DNA from: an uncultured Eubacteriales bacterium
GTDB lineage: Bacteria > Bacillota > Clostridia > Lachnospirales > Lachnospiraceae
Assembly (NCBI GenBank): GCA_900314565.1
Contig: OMVU01000022.1
Location: 1 to 32,357, forward strand
Direction of reading: 5' to 3'
DNA length: 32,357 nucleotides
Positions within the stretch are counted from its first letter, which is position 1. Every line of letters begins with the position of its first letter. Made by a program: the position numbers and the translations under genes. Of this stretch, positions 1-7,176 are shown one piece after another. A model generated the notes under the pieces. The model was given only the letters and a program-made list of their open reading frames with translations. It had not been told where the DNA came from and searched no databases.

Positions 1-126
1 CTGCTGTATCCGGACAAGGTTGCTTTTCCGCCCGCAAAGCAGAGAAAGACTCCCGCGGCGGACCAGCAAGCTCGGAGATTCAATCTCCGAGAAGCTGACT
101 ATACGTTTCCCAACTGCTCAGGTTAA
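1..126 (+). CDS. 3' end of an unidentified gene (partial)
   Basis: The first frame is open from the window edge to a TAA at 124-126, giving 41 residues of a C-terminal tail rich in basic and polar residues. The start lies outside the window. I do not recognise the family. A perfect 10-bp inverted repeat (71-80 against 82-91, one base between) lies inside this tail, so part of the reading frame could be fortuitous. The frame being open over its full length and ending 70 bp before the next gene's start makes a real gene end plausible but not proven. Confidence 0.35.
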   Translation: MLYPDKVAFPPAKQRKTPAADQQARRFNLREADYTFPNCSG

Positions 127-195
127 TGGTAGAATTATACTGTACAGTCAGAACATTAAAGAATGTAGAATGTGATGAGGAGGTTCACTAAAGTA

Positions 196-1155
196 ATGAA
201 ACTTTCTGTAATAATTCCTGCCTACAACGTTGAAAAATATATCGGTGAATGTCTGGACTCTATTTTAGTGACAGAAAAAGAGATCGAAGTGATCATTGTG
301 GATGACGGATCAAAAGACAATACGCTCAGCATATGTGAAGAATACAGTAAAAAAGACAGCCGGGTAAAAGTATACAGCAAACCAAATGGAGGTGTTTCCT
401 CTGCCCGGAACTACGCATTGGAAAAGGTCTCCGGTGATTATATTCTATTTGTCGACTCCGATGATTATCTTTATGAAGGCTGGGATGCCCTCATGGATCC
501 TTTATCCGGAGATGATATTTATTATTACGATCCATATATTAAAGGGCACCCTGATAAAAACAGGATGCTCCGCTATATCGCCGGCGTTAATGAGGAGGGG
601 ATTTGTATTGCCGGACCGGTCAACAAGGCTTATAAAACCAGCTTCCTCCTTGGACATGATCTGAAATTTAATTTAGATCTGATCACCGGTGAAGACATGC
701 TCTTTAATCTGGAAGCAATTCTGCTGGCGGAATCTTATCAGGTCATTGATCTCGATTATTATTACTACAGGCAGATGATCGGGCAGACGACAAGGAGATT
801 TGATGACAGGATCATCGATTCGGATACGATGTTTCACCATCTTCTTGCAGCTCTGTTCCGCAGGTATGAGGTCGACAAAAAAACAGCAGAAGATATAAGA
901 TTTTCCAGTCTGAAATTCGCAGTTATTCTCATACTGGACAGGATCTCCTATATTGACCGGTTCTCCAATGCAAAGGAAAAATATGCTTTTCTGGAAAAAA
1001 AGCCTTACAGGAGTGTTTTAAATAAGAGCGATTCGATTATATTTAAGCTGTGCAGAGCCAGGAGATACAGGACTTTGTACTATTATTTGAGATCCAAAAA
1101 CAGATTTACCGTAACGAAAAAGAAGGTGAAAGAGATCATTTCAAAAAAGAAGTGA
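196..1155 (+). CDS. Family 2 glycosyltransferase
   Basis: The 319-residue protein has the GT-A fold signature of GT2 enzymes, which move a sugar from a nucleotide-sugar onto a glycan, lipid or polymer acceptor on the cytoplasmic side of the membrane. Seen in sequence: SVIIPAYN at the N-terminus, VDDGSKDNT at 35-43 (nucleotide binding), NGGVSSARN, and the metal-binding DSD at 87-89 followed by DY. The C-terminal third is basic with no clear membrane span. I chose ATG 196 because an AGGAGG at 178-183 precedes it with 12 nt spacing and the protein then begins at the conserved MKLSVIIP; an in-frame GTG at 172 would place that motif inside the gene. The family is typical of capsule or surface-polysaccharide loci, but no other such gene is visible here. 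Substrate cannot be predicted. Confidence 0.9.
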   Translation: MKLSVIIPAYNVEKYIGECLDSILVTEKEIEVIIVDDGSKDNTLSICEEYSKKDSRVKVYSKPNGGVSSARNYALEKVSGDYILFVDSDDYLYEGWDALMDPLSGDDIYYYDPYIKGHPDKNRMLRYIAGVNEEGICIAGPVNKAYKTSFLLGHDLKFNLDLITGEDMLFNLEAILLAESYQVIDLDYYYYRQMIGQTTRRFDDRIIDSDTMFHHLLAALFRRYEVDKKTAEDIRFSSLKFAVILILDRISYIDRFSNAKEKYAFLEKKPYRSVLNKSDSIIFKLCRARRYRTLYYYLRSKNRFTVTKKKVKEIISKKK

Positions 1156-1558
1156 TCATAAAGGGGTGCTCCGGTGATTTTTCACCTGTAAAAAATTGTA
1201 CAAAAGAAAAGTGCAGGCAGTCTGTGAGCTGCATAAAAACGGCGCGGGTTTATTGATCGACCTGCGTCGTTTTCATTATCATGACAGAAAGAATGATTCT
1301 TCATGAAATGAATATAAAATTGGTCGGGAAACGGATGGTATGGTAAAATTAAACCGGACAACGGGATGCTGCTTTGTATGAATCGGACATGTTCTGAGGA
1401 TCATAAGGGGAAGCAAGCGAAACATAGCAGACCAAATGATTGCTACTTTGAGGAGCTGAAATATTCGCACCGATGGGCAGGACTGATTGCAACCAGTAAT
1501 CGCTCAGATAACCAGAAACATTCGGTAAAAGCAAAAACGTATCTCAGGAGGGTTCCAT
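1156..1558. other. 403-bp intergenic region
   Basis: Apart from the terminator and a small GGTGA-TTTT-TCACC hairpin near 1173-1187, I see no gene I would defend. Open frames here (for example 1366-1566 on +) have no ribosome binding site and no recognisable composition. The region should hold the promoter of the thiaminase-like pseudogene that begins at 1559. Confidence 0.5.
1236..1273 (+). terminator. Rho-independent terminator after glycosyltransferase
   Basis: A 14-bp stem with two G-U pairs (1236-1249 against 1260-1273) encloses a 10-nt loop and ends in TTTT. It lies 80 bp after the glycosyltransferase stop and fits its 3' end. The A-rich left arm means it could also act in the reverse direction. 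Confidence 0.7.
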
Positions 1559-1953
1559 ATGAATGAGCATCAGAAACAAATCGATTCGGGTTCTTCATCC
1601 GATGTGAAGAAAAACGGCAGCAGGAAAAAATTTTTTTTTTGCTGTCTGCGTGCATTCTTCTCTGCGCAGCTGTCATTCTGATCCTATCTCAGCAAAAAAA
1701 AGCCGGAGTATCTGAAACGCGCACACTGCGCGTCTCTCTTTATCCCATAGTTCCCGATATGGAGCGATACAAGAAGGCTGTCACCATGAACTGGGAAGCA
1801 AAACATCCGGACACAAAACTGGAGCTGGTCGACTGGTATTGTTATGATGAGGATCTCCCGGATGATCTGGATGTGTTCGTTTTTGACGGCATATATCTGA
1901 CCGAATATCTGGAGAAGGGATACCTGCTGCCCATCCCGGAGGAGGCAGAATGA
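1559..1953 (+). pseudogene. Thiaminase-I-like / solute-binding protein, frameshifted and truncated
   Basis: An AGGAGGG at 1546-1552 precedes ATG 1559. That frame encodes a polar N-terminus and reaches KK-FFF at an A6T10 tract (1625-1640), then ends soon after. The frame that continues downstream (LLSACILLCAAVILIL, then LRVSLYPIVPD ... VDWYCYDED ... DLDVFVFDGIYLTEYLEKGYLLPI) supplies the hydrophobic signal/anchor and the start of a thiamine pyridinylase (thiaminase I)-type periplasmic-binding fold. The two halves join if the T tract is one longer or two shorter. Even when joined, the protein stops near 130 residues where the family runs to about 400, and it ends before the catalytic-cysteine region. 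So this is a gene with two lesions: a homopolymer frameshift and a lost 3' end. The family assignment is from motif memory; the frameshift is read directly. Confidence 0.75.
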
Positions 1954-1994
1954 CACAGGATTTGCATTTTGGTCTGTCATACGGCAGAAAATGA

Positions 1995-2045
1995 ATGAAC
2001 ATCATAAAAGACATTTATTAATGAACATCGTAAAAGACATTATTA
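1995..2045. repeat. Two-copy 25/26-bp tandem duplication
   Basis: Units at 1995-2020 and 2021-2045 differ by one substitution and one indel. Both start ATGAACATC and contain TAAAAGACATT. They lie directly before the lipoprotein gene and provide in-frame upstream ATGs that are unlikely starts. Confidence 0.85.
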
Positions 2046-2065
2046 AGGAAGGACTGACTGATCGT

Positions 2066-3130
2066 ATGAACAATAAGATAATCGGATTGTTACTCATTAT
2101 TATTGCAGGATGTACTATGCTGACCGGATGCGGGGCGTCAGGCAACACACGTAAACTGAAAAGCATGGCTGTTAAGTATGTTAAGGAAAAATATGGCTTT
2201 AAGGCAAAAGCGAACAGGGTCAGCAACGACGGGATCAGCTGGCTGACTCCTATTTGGGAGAAAAGCAAAGCGGGAATCGTCGAAATGAAGTATGAGGGAA
2301 AAACTTTCTGTGTTCATGCGGATCTGAACAGCGGTGTGGACAGCTGCACAGATAATTATCAGGAAGATGAATTCTGCGAAAAGATTGCCGCTCCTTTTCA
2401 GAATATACAAAGTGCCGACAAGGAAATCGTTGTCGCCTACACGGAGGGGCAATATAAGCATTTAGTCGGAAAGAATATAAAGACATTTGATGACCTGATT
2501 GCAGATGAACGCATCCCGGGGATTTTTGTGTACATTTATACCTATGGATTGGATACCGACTCAGTCAGTTCAATGGACATGTCAGATAAGCCATGGATTT
2601 CAACAGTGAGTGTCTACGACTGGCAGGATCCGTCAATGCTGCATTCTGACTATAAGCCGGTCACAGCTCCCTATACAGAAGAACTCATCCTGAAGAGTTA
2701 TGCCGAGTACAGCGCAGACCCTTCTAAATTTTCCTTATCGCTTGAAAATGGTGAAAAAGGGAGGTTTGTAATCAAACGTTATAAACAGATAGAATATGGT
2801 GATCTGTATATTACCTGCGGAGATACGGACGATCTCGTTGTGTCGGAATATCCGGGAAGTCCCGATTCGGATCACCGGGGAACAACAGCCTGGTATCAGA
2901 TCACGAACAACGGGAAAGCAGCAAAAGGGAACATCTTATTTTCCGGTGAGCTGGCAGACCATGATAAAAAACTCGGATATTTCGAAAGGTATGACGGGGA
3001 AAAGACATATATTTCTTTAATGGGATATAACGGGGATCTTCATAATTTCGGCGATGAATATTATTCTACCCGTTATACAATTGAGGCAGGAGAGACGATC
3101 ATCTGCAGAATGATGACAGAAGACAAATAG
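2066..3130 (+). CDS. Putative lipoprotein of unknown function
   Basis: The 354-residue protein opens with a short basic region (NNK), a hydrophobic stretch (IIGLLLIIIAG) and a lipobox LTGC with the acceptor at Cys22; Cys16 (IIAGC) is an alternative. It should be exported and lipid-anchored outside the membrane. I chose ATG 2066 because it puts the signal peptide at the N-terminus; upstream in-frame ATGs fall in the tandem duplication. The SD (AAGGAAGG, 2045-2052) is 13 nt away, longer than usual. The C-terminal third (from about residue 270) reads like a beta-rich Ig-like domain with an exposed aspartate-rich patch. I do not recognise a named family. It follows the broken thiaminase-like gene by about 110 bp and may have replaced its 3' part by recombination. 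Confidence 0.8.
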   Translation: MNNKIIGLLLIIIAGCTMLTGCGASGNTRKLKSMAVKYVKEKYGFKAKANRVSNDGISWLTPIWEKSKAGIVEMKYEGKTFCVHADLNSGVDSCTDNYQEDEFCEKIAAPFQNIQSADKEIVVAYTEGQYKHLVGKNIKTFDDLIADERIPGIFVYIYTYGLDTDSVSSMDMSDKPWISTVSVYDWQDPSMLHSDYKPVTAPYTEELILKSYAEYSADPSKFSLSLENGEKGRFVIKRYKQIEYGDLYITCGDTDDLVVSEYPGSPDSDHRGTTAWYQITNNGKAAKGNILFSGELADHDKKLGYFERYDGEKTYISLMGYNGDLHNFGDEYYSTRYTIEAGETIICRMMTEDK

Positions 3131-3180
3131 AGTGATGAGAGTGAAGGAACCGGGGCACTGAAACAGACGAGGAACGGCAC

Positions 3181-3633
3181 ATGGAATATTCGATAAAGAG
3201 AGTGACGATCGATGATTATGGCGGCATCTATGCCCTCTGGAATACAGCGGAGCAGAGCCGCAGGGCCCTGAATCCGGTCGATGATTCGAGGGAAGGGATC
3301 GAACGATATCTTAAACGGAATCCCGATACTTGTTTTGCTGCGGTGATGGATGACAGGATCATCGGAGTAATTCTTTCCGGGCATGATGGCCGGAGAGCAA
3401 TCGTGCATCATTTGTGTGTGCATCCGGACTACAGGCGTATGGGGATCGCAGGACATCTGGTCTCTCTGGCGGAAGAAGCTTTGCAGAAGGAAGGCATAAA
3501 GAAAATCTTCGGGCTTGTGTTCAAGGACAATGAAGCAGCCAATCTTTTCTGGGAAAAGCAGGGGTATTCCCTCAGGACGAATCTGAATTATCGGAACAAG
3601 AGCCTGGACTGTGAGATTCCGGTTGGAGAGTGA
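3181..3633 (+). CDS. GNAT family N-acetyltransferase
   Basis: The 150-residue protein has the full GNAT fold. It transfers acetyl from acetyl-CoA to an amine. Motif A is clear (LCVHPDYRRMGIAGHL, with the R-x-x-G-x-A pyrophosphate loop), followed by motif B (FKDNEAANLFWEKQGY). Length is normal for a single-domain GNAT. A GAGGAA lies about 10 nt before ATG 3181. The arrangement of VHPDYRR and NEAANLFWEKQGY recalls the YpeA/RimI-like branch, but the substrate cannot be read. It starts 50 bp after the lipoprotein gene and could share its transcript. Confidence 0.88.
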   Translation: MEYSIKRVTIDDYGGIYALWNTAEQSRRALNPVDDSREGIERYLKRNPDTCFAAVMDDRIIGVILSGHDGRRAIVHHLCVHPDYRRMGIAGHLVSLAEEALQKEGIKKIFGLVFKDNEAANLFWEKQGYSLRTNLNYRNKSLDCEIPVGE

Positions 3634-3882
3634 TGCTTTTTAATCAGGGAAATATTATATCAAATATCATATTGGATGAGGGCAGTGCTATGCCAATGCC
3701 TGCTTCATAGGGAAGACATAAAAATCTTTTGAATATATGACAAACAATATCTCATTGGGCATATGTTATTGGCTAAGGCATAACACTATGATATGATAAA
3801 GTGTGATAGTATCATATGATGACGTTATCCAGATATCTGATTTTTACAGCACAGAATCGCATGATCTTCGGAGGGAAGGATT
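3634..3882. other. AT-rich region with inverted repeats
   Basis: No protein gene seen. An imperfect 11-bp inverted repeat (ATGATATGATA near 3788 with TATCATATGAT near 3810, about 11 bp apart) and further ATCATAT/CATATG copies around 3657-3770 suggest a regulator-binding or promoter region for the leader ORF. No clear -35/-10 pair could be fixed. Confidence 0.3.
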
Positions 3883-3945
3883 ATGCTTATTGTCCGGACG
3901 ATAAATGAAAATCTTACAGTGTTGAACAAAGGGCGGCTTTCTTAA
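3883..3945 (+). CDS. Possible 20-residue leader peptide
   Basis: ATG 3883 has a good SD (GGAGGGAAGG, 3870-3879, close spacing) and reads 20 codons to a TAA at 3943-3945. That stop lies at the loop/right-arm border of the terminator at 3932-3957, so a ribosome finishing this ORF would cover the left arm. The peptide (MLIVRTINEN...) shows no run of one amino acid. Placement rather than composition suggests a regulatory leader for the acidic protein that starts 35 bp downstream. It could also be chance. Confidence 0.4.
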   Translation: MLIVRTINENLTVLNKGRLS

Positions 3946-3957
3946 GCTGCCTTTTTT
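3932..3957 (+). terminator. Terminator/attenuator before the small acidic gene
   Basis: GGCGGCTT (3932-3939) pairs with AAGCTGCC (3944-3951) with one G-U pair, a 4-nt loop and six T's. No annotated gene precedes it within 280 bp except the 20-codon leader ORF, and a gene starts at 3980, so it sits where an attenuator would. Confidence 0.75.
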
Positions 3958-3979
3958 GAAGAAAATGGGAGGAAAAAAG

Positions 3980-4165
3980 ATGTTTTTTGATATCGATGGA
4001 CTCAGGGATGATCTGGAGGATGACAGCTACGCGGCATTTTTTGCGGGAGGTTATGGTGGTGCCATGATCGAAGCGATGGAAATAGAAGATGCTTCTGATG
4101 AAGAAGTGATCAGAAGCGCACAGCAAAGGGGATTTGATTTGAGCAAGTATGAGTATGAGGATTGA
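3980..4165 (+). CDS. Small acidic protein, unknown function
   Basis: The 61-residue protein is strongly acidic (DDLEDD, EIEDASDEE, EYED at the C-terminus) with a glycine-rich centre (FAGGYGG). ATG 3980 follows GGAGG (3968-3972) with 7 nt spacing; the upstream in-frame ATG 3965 overlaps the SD and is unlikely. No membrane span or signal peptide. The C-terminal half (DEEVIRSAQQRGFDLSKYEYED) reads as a helix and tail. Expression probably depends on read-through of the terminator at 3932-3957. I do not recognise the family. Confidence 0.7.
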   Translation: MFFDIDGLRDDLEDDSYAAFFAGGYGGAMIEAMEIEDASDEEVIRSAQQRGFDLSKYEYED

Positions 4166-4264
4166 CCAATATTGTGAGAACGGATGTCAATAGTATACTG
4201 ATCTGTGCATTTGATCAGTGTATGGACTTGAGATCTGCATGGCTTCTTTCAAGATGGGTGAAAA

Positions 4265-4843
4265 ATGATTTATATAATAAGACACGGAAAGACCGAACTG
4301 AATAAAGCCAAAGTTCTTCAGGGCAGGAGCAATTTTCCGCTGAATGAAGAGGGGATTCGCCAGGCGAGGGAGGCAGCGGAACTGCTTGGAGATGTTTCCT
4401 TTTCACGTGTATTTTCCAGTCCTCTTACCCGTGCAGTTCAGACAGCTGAAATCTTAGCGCCGCATATAAAACCCGTTATTGACGAGCGGCTTATAGAAAT
4501 GGATTATGGGCCTTACGAGGGAGCGGATCTGACCCATCTGCCTCCGGAGATCCTCACTTTTTTCAGCGATTTCGTTCACAACCCGGCTCCGGATGGGATG
4601 GAGCAGCTGTCATCAGTGGTCGAAAGAGCCGGTGCATTTCTGGAAGACATCAGACACATCTCCGGAGATATTCTGATTTCAACACATGTCATAGCGATGA
4701 AAGGCATTCTGGAATATCTCTCCCTGGAGTCAAAAGGCAGGTACTGGTCGAAATATATCGGGAACTGTGGAATTTATCTTGCGACAAATTCCAACGGGGA
4801 GATTGGCGTTCCGTATGAATTGTCCAAATTGGAGCGTGGCTGA
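4265..4843 (+). CDS. Histidine phosphatase (phosphoglycerate-mutase-like)
   Basis: The 192-residue protein belongs to the histidine phosphatase superfamily: RHGKTE at 6-11 gives the phospho-accepting His7, LPLxxRAxQTA-type arginine region is present as SPLTRAVQTAEI, ERLIEMDYGPYEG carries the acid, and the second catalytic histidine is His141 in STHVIAMKG. It removes a phosphate from small molecules or phosphoproteins through a phosphohistidine intermediate in the cytoplasm. Length fits the CobC/GpmB-like branch. The ribosome site is weak (GGTGAA before ATG 4265). No neighbour identifies the substrate. Structured element copy A begins 13 bp after its stop. Confidence 0.9.
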   Translation: MIYIIRHGKTELNKAKVLQGRSNFPLNEEGIRQAREAAELLGDVSFSRVFSSPLTRAVQTAEILAPHIKPVIDERLIEMDYGPYEGADLTHLPPEILTFFSDFVHNPAPDGMEQLSSVVERAGAFLEDIRHISGDILISTHVIAMKGILEYLSLESKGRYWSKYIGNCGIYLATNSNGEIGVPYELSKLERG

Positions 4844-4855
4844 GCTGCTTCCTGA

Positions 4856-5093
4856 TTTATTCTTCATCGCGCAATACTCGCGGCTTCAGTCGTGAGATAC
4901 GCGCGCAAAGTGATGCTCGCCTTCATCGTGAGTATAACCTCGCGATGAAGAATAAAGCCTCAGCTACACAATGCTCCACTGGAGCATTGTTACGCATGCT
5001 TAGGCACGGCGTATCGCAGCCGCGCAAAGAGGAAGGTGCTTCGCACATAAGCGCAGCTCGGCAAGAACGCCGAGGCGTTCTTGAAAGTTTAAG
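4856..5093. repeat. Structured intergenic element, copy A
   Basis: A perfect 16-bp inverted repeat (4856-4871 against 4941-4956) encloses 69 nt. A second stem, ATACTCGC with GTGAGTAT, extends it inside. The loop holds GCGCAAAGTGATGCTCGC, directly followed by CTTCATCG (4921-4928), which repeats the left arm (4862-4869). After the stem come a hairpin with 11-bp arms (4968-4978, 4980-4990), then GCGCAAAGAGGAAGGTGCTT and a hairpin CGGCAAGAACGCCGAGGCGTT near 5059-5082. The order of blocks matches copy B at 16087-16264. No protein gene fits. It could be a non-coding RNA, a REP/MITE-like mobile repeat, or both. Confidence 0.75.
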
Positions 5094-5387
5094 CAGATTC
5101 AGGAGGTAAAAGCAGGTTCTCTCCTGACTGTGCTGACTGTCTGTACTTCTGTGAAAGTCACACGGAGACGTTCCCGGATCGAGACTCAGGCAGAGTCGTT
5201 CAGAGTGCATGCTGTATATATGATGGCAGATAAACAGATTAAGAGATTTTTGCAGCGAAGGAGTTCTCAGCGGGAGCTCTTAAAAGATATAGATACCAAA
5301 AATAGGTCAAACTTAAAAAAATCAGAAACAGGTATGTGTATATAGGAGCATTCCTGTAATTCAGAAATAACGTCAATTGAATAAAAA
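5094..5387. other. Intergenic stretch up to the insertion sequence
   Basis: I see no convincing gene. A frame at 5221-5345 (MMADKQIKRFLQRRSS..., 41 residues, basic) lacks an SD and is at most a gene remnant. The left edge of the IS must lie here or just after, but IS110-type elements lack terminal inverted repeats and target duplications, so I cannot place it. Confidence 0.3.
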
Positions 5388-5457
5388 GAAACCTCTAGCT
5401 ATGATTAGAGTGTTCATCTTGGCGGATGAAAAAACACAATAATAAAGCGGAGGTTTC
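5388..5457 (+). promoter_or_regulatory. Leader hairpin that can mask the transposase ribosome site
   Basis: GAAACCTCT (5388-5396) can pair with GGAGGTTTC (5449-5457), which contains the transposase SD GGAGG (5449-5453). A second hairpin, TTCATC (5413-5418) with GATGAA (5425-5430), lies within the loop. Pairing would block translation of read-through transcripts, as known for other IS families; here this is inference from base pairing. Confidence 0.5.
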
Positions 5458-5460
5458 ACC

Positions 5461-6735
5461 ATGAATTTAACACAGAATGACAGGCTAAATCAAGTAACAG
5501 CAGACACCTTAGTTGTGGGTGTAGATATCGGATCAGAAACACACTTTGCGAGGTGCTTTGACTGGAGAGGATACGAATTCGGCAAACGGGCATTCCGGTT
5601 CAGTAATACACAGGTCGGATTTCTCACATTTATTCGCTGGGTCGAAGAGATGATGAAGAAGACAGAAAAGACCAAGGTCATTGTTGGCTGTGAACCTACT
5701 GGATGCTACTGGCTGACATTCCAGAAGTTTCTCACAGACAGGGATATCCTTCTTGTGACGGTCAACCCGTACAGTGTGAAGAAATGTAAGGAACTGGATG
5801 ACAACAGTCCTGAGAAGAGTGATCTGAAGGATCCGAAGACAATCGCCGGTCTTGTCAGAGAGGGAAGGTACAGTACTCCCTATCTGCCGGAAGGTGTATA
5901 CGCGGAGATCCGTGAGGCTCAGGTCTGCCGGGATCAGATCATGAAGCAGCACGTGAGGCTGTCAAACCAGATACAGGGATGGCTGCAGAAATACTTTCCT
6001 GAGTATCTGGAGTGTTATAAAGACTTTGATACGGCAAGCGGGATGATGGTGCTGGAACACGCGCCGCTTCCCGAGGACATCATTAAACTCGGAGCAGGAG
6101 GCATCAACGAGCTCTGGAGAAATGCTAAGCTCCGTGCGGCGGGGATAAAGAGGGCAAAGACCCTGGTAGAAGCCGCACAGGGAAGCGTCGGATTATCCGG
6201 AGGGGAAGCTGCAAGGTTGGAGATCTGGTTTCTGATCAATGATTATCAGACAAAGACGAAGCAACTGGAACGGCTTGATGAATTCCTTGCAAAAGAGGTC
6301 CTGAAGGTGCCGCATGTGGAGAAACTGCTCGCCATAAAAGGAGTAGGGCTGAGTACGGTTATCGGTTTTGCTGCGGATGTAGGTGATATCGGACGTTTCA
6401 CTGATCCGAAACAGGTTCAGAAACTTGCCGGGCTGGAGATCACAAAAGCCAGTTCAGGCAAGAAGAAAGGCCAGCCGTGTATCAGCAAGAGGGGCAGGAG
6501 TAGGCTGCGAAGGACGATGTACGAGTCAGCCAGGTCGCTGATCAGTTGGAATGAAGCGTTCTCAGAGGTGTTCATGTATTACCGGTACAGAACGCGGAAT
6601 CCTCTTGGCAGCATGCAGGCAAAGATAGCTGTGGCCTGCAAGGCAATCAGGGTCTTCTACACGATCCTAAAAACGGGATGTGAGTTTGATGCGGAGAAAC
6701 TTCGCAGAGATATCATCCGCCCGGAAGCAGTATAA
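5461..6735 (+). CDS. IS110-family transposase (DEDD recombinase)
   Basis: The 424-residue protein has the N-terminal RuvC-like DEDD domain: D22 (VVGVDIGSETHF), E78 (GCEPTGCYW), D121 and D124 (SDLKDPKTIAGL). A coiled-coil linker follows, then the C-terminal Transposase_20 domain (LAIKGVGLSTVIGFAADVGD, FTDPKQVQKLAGLE, GRSRLRRTMYESA) with a serine that may be the nucleophile. Family members recombine donor and target without terminal repeats, guided by a structured bridge RNA from the element's non-coding end. SD GGAGG at 5449-5453, 7 nt before ATG. Full length and uninterrupted, so likely functional or recently so. Confidence 0.95.
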   Translation: MNLTQNDRLNQVTADTLVVGVDIGSETHFARCFDWRGYEFGKRAFRFSNTQVGFLTFIRWVEEMMKKTEKTKVIVGCEPTGCYWLTFQKFLTDRDILLVTVNPYSVKKCKELDDNSPEKSDLKDPKTIAGLVREGRYSTPYLPEGVYAEIREAQVCRDQIMKQHVRLSNQIQGWLQKYFPEYLECYKDFDTASGMMVLEHAPLPEDIIKLGAGGINELWRNAKLRAAGIKRAKTLVEAAQGSVGLSGGEAARLEIWFLINDYQTKTKQLERLDEFLAKEVLKVPHVEKLLAIKGVGLSTVIGFAADVGDIGRFTDPKQVQKLAGLEITKASSGKKKGQPCISKRGRSRLRRTMYESARSLISWNEAFSEVFMYYRYRTRNPLGSMQAKIAVACKAIRVFYTILKTGCEFDAEKLRRDIIRPEAV

Positions 6736-6990
6736 GTAACTGACAACCTGCACGAATGTACCAGTGAACGTCCGCCAGATTCGATTGGCGCTGGATTACA
6801 GGAGTGCTCTCTATCAGACAAAGCAGAGCGACGCCGCCAAAGCATTTTTTATAGGGCATGACCCTGGATAGGAGCAGGGGCGGCATCCCACTATGGGTAG
6901 GCTGGACGAAGGAATTTAGGGCTCCGGGCAGAGAAATACGGATGACCCTGTTAGACATGAGAGGTTAGCGGCCATAGGATGAACGGGAGA
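6736..6990 (+). ncRNA. Candidate bridge RNA region of the IS
   Basis: The 250 bp after the transposase have no gene but are rich in short hairpins: AGGG-CATGA-CCCT (6853-6865), TCCCA-CTA-TGGGT (6886-6898), and a GC-rich tract. The 9-mer ATGACCCTG occurs at 6858-6866 and 6942-6950. In the IS1111 group the guide RNA is encoded downstream of the recombinase, and the position and length fit. The RNA boundaries and its binding loops are not resolved by eye. Confidence 0.45.
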
Positions 6991-7115
6991 CGGATCGCCT
7001 TCATAAAAGTGATGACGTTTTGATTCGTATACCCATTCAGCCGGAAAAGAAGCACTTCGCAACAGAGAAGATGTACTTTTCGCTCATAGATCTGATTGCC
7101 AAAGAACTATAGGTG

Positions 7116-7152
7116 TTCCACAAAGTGCTTAAAATCAACGTTATTTGTGGAA
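7116..7152. promoter_or_regulatory. Inverted repeat upstream of the Sel1-SbcDC operon
   Basis: A perfect 9-bp inverted repeat, TTCCACAAA (7116-7124) and TTTGTGGAA (7144-7152), with 19 bp between, ends 24 bp before the first start codon. It could be an operator or an RNA hairpin in the leader. It does not match the Firmicute LexA box. Confidence 0.45.
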
Positions 7153-7176
7153 TTTCAATAAGAAAGTATAGAGAGA

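Larger units (their letters stand above)
5388..6966 (+). mobile_element. IS110-family (IS1111-like) insertion sequence, minimal extent
   Basis: The element is defined by an intact DEDD transposase (5461-6735) and a long 3' non-coding stretch. Short subterminal inverted matches AACCTCT (5390-5396) and AGAGGTT (6960-6966) flank it, consistent with the subterminal repeats of the IS1111 group, though 7 bp alone is weak. True ends are not determined and may be up to about 100 bp further out on either side. Confidence 0.7.

Noticed and set aside
71-91. Match of the left-end palindrome with CTCTCCGAGG at the right end of the window
   Set aside because: The shared string is under 10 bp and fits chance.
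1171-1420. Possible TPP riboswitch before the thiaminase-like gene
   Set aside because: GGGGTGC and CTGAGG occur but far apart, with a terminator between them, and the conserved CUGAGA and downstream pyrophosphate-binding motifs are missing.
1366-1566. 66-residue open frame before the thiaminase-like gene
   Set aside because: No SD, unusual composition, and it runs over the true SD and start of the next gene.
5130-5345. 71-residue open frame before the IS
   Set aside because: No SD, no recognisable family, and it overlaps the likely IS border region.
7088-7120. LexA-type box before the Sel1-SbcDC operon
   Set aside because: GAAC and GTTC halves are 7 bp apart, not the 4 bp of the Firmicute LexA box.
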